From Bacteroidetes bacterium QS_8_64_10 (lineage in GTDB: Bacteria > Bacteroidota > Rhodothermia > Rhodothermales > Salinibacteraceae), in the NCBI GenBank assembly GCA_003022505.1, contig PXTQ01000111.1, positions 1 through 7,971 of the forward strand: a stretch of DNA of 7,971 bases, written 5' to 3'. The notes beneath the pieces were generated by a model, which saw only the letters and a list, made by a program, of their open reading frames with translations, was not told the origin of the DNA and did no database searches. Shown here piece by piece: positions 5,343 through 7,971 of the stretch (the first letter of the stretch is position 1; each line of letters opens with the position of its first letter). The position numbers and the translations under genes are program-made.

Positions 5343-5374
5343 GAGTCTATGAGCTTGAGAGTCTATGAATCTGT
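5343..5374. repeat. Octamer-period spacer repeat, cluster H
   Basis: Four octamers at 5343, 5351, 5359 and 5367. GAGTCTATGA occurs exactly at 5343 and at 5359 (16-bp period), with GAGCTTGA between. It lies between the cytochrome stop and the HU gene and mirrors cluster G on the other side of HU. Confidence 0.8.
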
Positions 5375-5404
5375 GGATAAGGAATCAGTAGGCTCCAGCG
5401 AAAA

Positions 5405-5902
5405 TTACTCCGGGGTCGGGATGCCGGTTGCGGAGCGCAGTTCACTGGCCTGCCATGCGCCGTCGTGCTCGTCAGCCATGCGCACCGCCGTCACCTCATC
5501 GGTTGTCACTTTCGAGGCGTTGTTGCCAAAGTTCTTGCGCACGTATGTGAGAACGGCCGCGATCTGCTTGTCGTTCAGAACCGGGCCGTGCGCCGTCATG
5601 ACAGCGTTGTAGTCGTTACCCTTCACGGTGATCGGCCCCTTCATGCCGTCCAAGAGCAGACGCACGAGTCGCCCCTTGTCGCCCACGACCCACTCCGTGC
5701 CGTGGAGCGTCGGGTACACGTTGGGCACGCCCTTGCCGTCGGACTGGTGACAGGTGATGCACTGCTGGTTGTAAACGCGCTTGCCCATCGCTGCGATCTG
5801 CTTCTCCGGCGAGTCTGAATTGCTTTGAGCGCTGTCACCGCCGCACGCGGCAAGAAGCATCAGCCCAGCCATGAGTATTCCTACGTTTCGTGTGAGCGAC
5901 AT
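5405..5902 (-). CDS. Lipoprotein c-type cytochrome
   Basis: A 165-residue protein from ATG 5902. The frame is open for 23 more codons, but only this Met puts a proper lipoprotein signal at the N-terminus: MSLTRN, a hydrophobic stretch and the lipobox LLAAC with Cys20. A linker rich in Ser, Asn and Asp (21-33) follows. The mono-haem class I domain covers about 34-125: the haem site CITCH (48-52), the SDGKG and YPTLHGTEWV segments, the probable axial Met102 in NAVMTAHGPVL, and the final helix DKQIAAVLTYVRKNFGN. It should carry electrons at the periplasmic face of a membrane, anchored by lipid. Similar domains occur as subunits of oxidases or quinol-oxidising complexes, but no such partner is in the window. 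It is divergent from parA and precedes HU by 79 bp. Confidence 0.9.
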   Translation of the reverse strand: MSLTRNVGILMAGLMLLAACGGDSAQSNSDSPEKQIAAMGKRVYNQQCITCHQSDGKGVPNVYPTLHGTEWVVGDKGRLVRLLLDGMKGPITVKGNDYNAVMTAHGPVLNDKQIAAVLTYVRKNFGNNASKVTTDEVTAVRMADEHDGAWQASELRSATGIPTPE

Positions 5903-6336
5903 GCGAGTCGTGGTGCGTGTTACAAGAAGGGGTTGTGCGTCAGGAGTAGAATGCACAGCTAACTTTCGCAATTGGTATCATATGACGGCGGGCGGTGGAC
6001 CGCTGTTTGTCGTCATGCAACTTTTCGTCACACGCCATGCAGCTTGGAGTACTCACAAAGAGACAGCGTGTTGATGAGCAAACCATTTAGGTTTTGGAAT
6101 CGCACTAATCTTCGTCAGGGAGGCCAGTCGTGCGCGCCGCGCCACCGCGCGGAAGCGTTTCACGACGACCATCACCTTTCCGACCCGACCTGCTGACCTT
6201 CGATTCGTTGACCGCAACGCTCAAGCGCGCCAGCGCATTTGACAGCGCACGGCATGGCGAGTACCTTTCATAAACGGCAAAAGCGGAGACCGAGCGACAC
6301 CCGATAGTTTGATTTCATCCGTACGAAGACCGCCCT
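5903..6336. other. 434-bp divergent spacer between cytochrome c and parA
   Basis: No gene is supported; ORFs here are short and lack family features. It contains the parA promoter candidate (6238-6269), a perfect 6-bp GC hairpin CCGCGC/GCGCGG (6137-6152) and a near-direct repeat CATGCA(A/G)CTT at 6014 and 6036. No tRNA or riboswitch was recognised, and there is no clear promoter for the cytochrome gene. Unlike most other spacers it has no evident 7-8 bp repeat cluster. Confidence 0.5.
6238..6269 (+). promoter_or_regulatory. Promoter candidate for parA
   Basis: TTTGACA begins at 6238. The inner TTGACA (6239-6244) is a perfect -35, with a 17-bp gap to TACCTT (6262-6267). Read in the Bacteroidota style, TTTG is followed after 20 nt by TACCTTTC, which fits TAnnTTTG at all but the last base. 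Transcription would begin near 6274, leaving a leader of about 60 nt. No Shine-Dalgarno is visible before the ATG. Confidence 0.5.
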
Positions 6337-7161
6337 ATGCATCGGATTGTCGTCTGTAATCACAAGGGCGGGACGGGCAAGACGACCACGGCCCTGCACC
6401 AGGCTGCCGCGCTCGGCCTGAGCGGGCATCGCACGCTCGCCATCGACCTGGACCCGCAGGGGTTCCTCTCGCGCATGATGGGCATCAAGAATCCGCCGGA
6501 GGAGCGTTCTTCCCTTGCGCTCTTTGACGGTGAGGACCGTTCGCTCTCCGACATCAAAATGCACCGGGTGGAGGGCTTCGACCTGCTGCCGTCCTCGAAG
6601 CGGCTCACCAAGATGATCCGCAGCCTCAACAAGCCGACGGACGTGCTCTGGACGAAAGAGGCGCTGGACGAAGGCATCGACTACGACGTGGTGCTCTTCG
6701 ACACCGCCGCCGCGATCACCGTCTACAGCCTGAACGCGCTCGTGGCCGCCCGCCACGTCGTCGTGCCCGTCACGCCGGAGTACCAGCCCGTGGTGGGCGC
6801 GGAGCAGACCTTTCGCACGGTGCGCATGGTGCAGGATCAGCTGAACCCGGACCTGACCGAGCCGCGCTTTTTGCTGACGCAGGTGGATGCCCGCAAGCGC
6901 ACGCACGACATGTACCGGCAGTACCTCCGCGACGAGTACGACGACCTCGTCATGGACGGCGTCATTCGCACCAGTTCGGCGCTCGCGGAATCGTACGAGG
7001 ACGGCAGCACGGTCTTTAAGCGCAACCCGCAGAGCCGAGGCGCGCGCGACTACGCCAACGCCGCCGACGAGGTGCTGCGGCGTCTCAAAGGGGCTCCGTC
7101 GTCCAACGATGAGGCTGCCCGCGAAGTGCCTTCCTCGCCGCCTCGGTTTTCGCCCTCATAA
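6337..7161 (+). CDS. parA: ParA/Soj-family ATPase (solo)
   Basis: A 274-residue P-loop ATPase of the ParA/MinD group, which uses ATP-driven dimers on DNA or membrane to position cargo. The deviant Walker A KGGTGKTT is at 10-17 with the signature Lys10 and Lys15; Walker A' LAIDLDPQG is at 34-42; Walker B VVLFD is at 118-122. After Walker B the usual PP of chromosomal ParA (DCPP or similar) is replaced by DTAAA (122-126). The later VVPVTPEYQPVVGAEQT and RFLLTQVDARKRTHDMY segments fit the family. There is no N-terminal DNA-binding extension, and a low-complexity Pro/Ser tail ends the protein. No parB lies next to it, so it may be an orphan ParA with another cargo, such as a protein cluster or plasmid relic. 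It has its own promoter candidate and a 116-bp gap to the next gene. Confidence 0.92.
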   Translation: MHRIVVCNHKGGTGKTTTALHQAAALGLSGHRTLAIDLDPQGFLSRMMGIKNPPEERSSLALFDGEDRSLSDIKMHRVEGFDLLPSSKRLTKMIRSLNKPTDVLWTKEALDEGIDYDVVLFDTAAAITVYSLNALVAARHVVVPVTPEYQPVVGAEQTFRTVRMVQDQLNPDLTEPRFLLTQVDARKRTHDMYRQYLRDEYDDLVMDGVIRTSSALAESYEDGSTVFKRNPQSRGARDYANAADEVLRRLKGAPSSNDEAAREVPSSPPRFSPS

Positions 7162-7163
7162 TA

Positions 7164-7182
7164 CCAAATCTGAAGGATTTGG
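7164..7182. terminator. Hairpin just after the parA stop
   Basis: CCAAATC (7164-7170) and GATTTGG (7176-7182) form a perfect 7-bp stem with a 5-nt loop, 2 bp after the TAA of parA. There is no T run, so this is at best a weak terminator or 3'-end stabiliser. Confidence 0.4.
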
Positions 7183-7183
7183 G

Positions 7184-7255
7184 ATGGAGGTGTGGAAGGG
7201 TGGACGTGTGAAGGTAAAAACGTTCAAACCTTCATACCTACTCACCTTCAGACCC
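7184..7255. repeat. Nine octamers in phase with a strand flip, cluster I
   Basis: Units start every 8 bp from 7184 to 7248. The first four are purine-rich (such as GTGGAAGG and GTGAAGGT); after AAAAACGT at 7216 the last four are the complementary type (TCAAACCT, TCATACCT, ACTCACCT). GTGTGAAGGT (7206-7215) pairs with 7230-7239 at 9 of 10 positions. It is the longest cluster in the window and fills most of the parA to acylase gap. Confidence 0.8.
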
Positions 7256-7277
7256 CAACGGAGCTTGCGGAGTCGGT

Positions 7278-7971
7278 ATGAAACGCCTCGCGGTGCTCAT
7301 CATGCTCGGAATGGGGGCCGCCGGGCTGCTCTTCGCGCTCCAGCATCGCTTCGGGAGCGTGCCGCCGATGGGCGTGATGCTGGACCCGGGGGACGGCCTC
7401 TACCGCACGGCCCGGCAGGCGCGCTACCCGGATCGGGTGACGCTGCGGATCGACGCGCTCGAGGATTCCGTCACCATCGTGCGCGATGAGCGCGGCGTGC
7501 CGCACATCTTCGCTGAAAACGACCTGGACGCCGTGGCGGCGCTCGGCTACATGGCAGCGCGAGACCGTTTGTTTCAGCTCGACTTCGTGACGCGCGTGGC
7601 GGCGGGTCGCCTCAGCGCGGCGCTCGGCCCATCGATGCTCGACACGGACCGCTATCTGCTGCGCACCGGCATGGAGATGGGCGCGCGGCGCACCTGGCAG
7701 CGTATCCGCGAGAACGACGGTATCGAGAAGCGCATCGTGGAGGCCTACGTCGCCGGTGTCAACGCGCGCCTGGAACGTCTCGCGCCACAAGAGCTACCGC
7801 TCGAGTTCCGACTGCTCGGCTACGCGCCGGATCCGTACACGCCGATGGACGTGATGCGGTTGCTTCAGTACATGACCTTCAACCTGACCTATGACACCGA
7901 CAGCCCGGCGTACGCGGCGCTGCGACAGGCGATGACGGGACGCGCCTTCCGGCGGCTCTACCCGCGCGATC
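7278..7971 (+). CDS. Penicillin-acylase-family (S45) hydrolase, N-terminal part (cut by window edge)
   Basis: The frame is open from ATG 7278 to the window end (231 codons). GGAG lies 6-9 nt before the ATG as a plausible ribosome site. Residues 4-21 are hydrophobic with a Lys-Arg start, a signal peptide or membrane anchor, as expected for an exported enzyme. Residues 65-80 (VTIVRDERGVPHIFAE) and 89-117 (LGYMAARDRLFQLDF, then RVAAGRLSAALG) are the typical alpha-chain segments of N-terminal-nucleophile amidases such as penicillin G and acyl-homoserine-lactone acylases. Family members are made as one precursor that cleaves itself before a catalytic Ser; that Ser lies beyond the window, so activity cannot be judged. 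Substrates are amides with a fatty or aromatic acyl group, but cannot be predicted from this part. Confidence 0.88.
   Translation, partial: MKRLAVLIMLGMGAAGLLFALQHRFGSVPPMGVMLDPGDGLYRTARQARYPDRVTLRIDALEDSVTIVRDERGVPHIFAENDLDAVAALGYMAARDRLFQLDFVTRVAAGRLSAALGPSMLDTDRYLLRTGMEMGARRTWQRIRENDGIEKRIVEAYVAGVNARLERLAPQELPLEFRLLGYAPDPYTPMDVMRLLQYMTFNLTYDTDSPAYAALRQAMTGRAFRRLYPRD

Noticed and set aside
3440..5374. CRISPR array
   Set aside because: Units are 7-8 bp (or 15-16 bp), degenerate and without spacers; no cas gene is present.
6268..6906. Minus-strand ORF opposite parA
   Set aside because: His/Arg-rich antisense frame of an intact ParA gene.

Overview
The window is about 60% GC and reads as bacterial chromosome. 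Several things together suggest a high-GC member of the Bacteroidota/Rhodothermota side of the tree (Salinibacter or Rhodothermus relatives). The evidence is an HU-type protein with a lysine-rich tail, a lipoprotein cytochrome c, a BamA/TamA-like outer membrane protein, mostly missing Shine-Dalgarno sites and promoter-like TTTG...TAnnTTTG boxes. This placement is inference; there is no rRNA or marker phylogeny here.

Layout. 1-336 (minus): N-terminal part of an Omp85/BamA-like protein, cut by the window edge. 337-689: spacer with a strong minus-strand structured RNA candidate (361-453) and the leader of a small unknown gene (690-971, plus). 1022-1357 (minus): small membrane protein. 1559-3432: a run of broken genes, namely a frameshifted and probably 3'-truncated membrane protein, a GT2 glycosyltransferase with an internal deletion, the tail of an unidentified minus-strand gene, and scraps of glutamate dehydrogenase. 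3519-5902 (minus): peptide deformylase (def), RuvX/YqgF (ruvX), an HU-like DNA-binding protein and a lipoprotein cytochrome c. 5903-6336: divergent spacer with a good promoter candidate for a solo ParA-type ATPase (6337-7161, plus). 7278 to the end (plus): start of a penicillin-acylase-family hydrolase.

The most unusual signal is in the spacers. Most of the gaps contain a cluster of degenerate direct repeats with a period of 7 or 8 bp. Each cluster has its own word, several overlap the stop codon of the adjacent gene, and some flip strand midway so that they can fold. Nine clusters are listed. No recognised feature class explains them, and they are the best candidate for something undescribed.

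The genes do not form one pathway. def, ruvX and HU are housekeeping genes (protein maturation, Holliday-junction/rRNA processing, nucleoid structure) that may be read together with the cytochrome gene. The broken block could be true gene decay or an assembly with collapsed segments; the sequence alone cannot decide.
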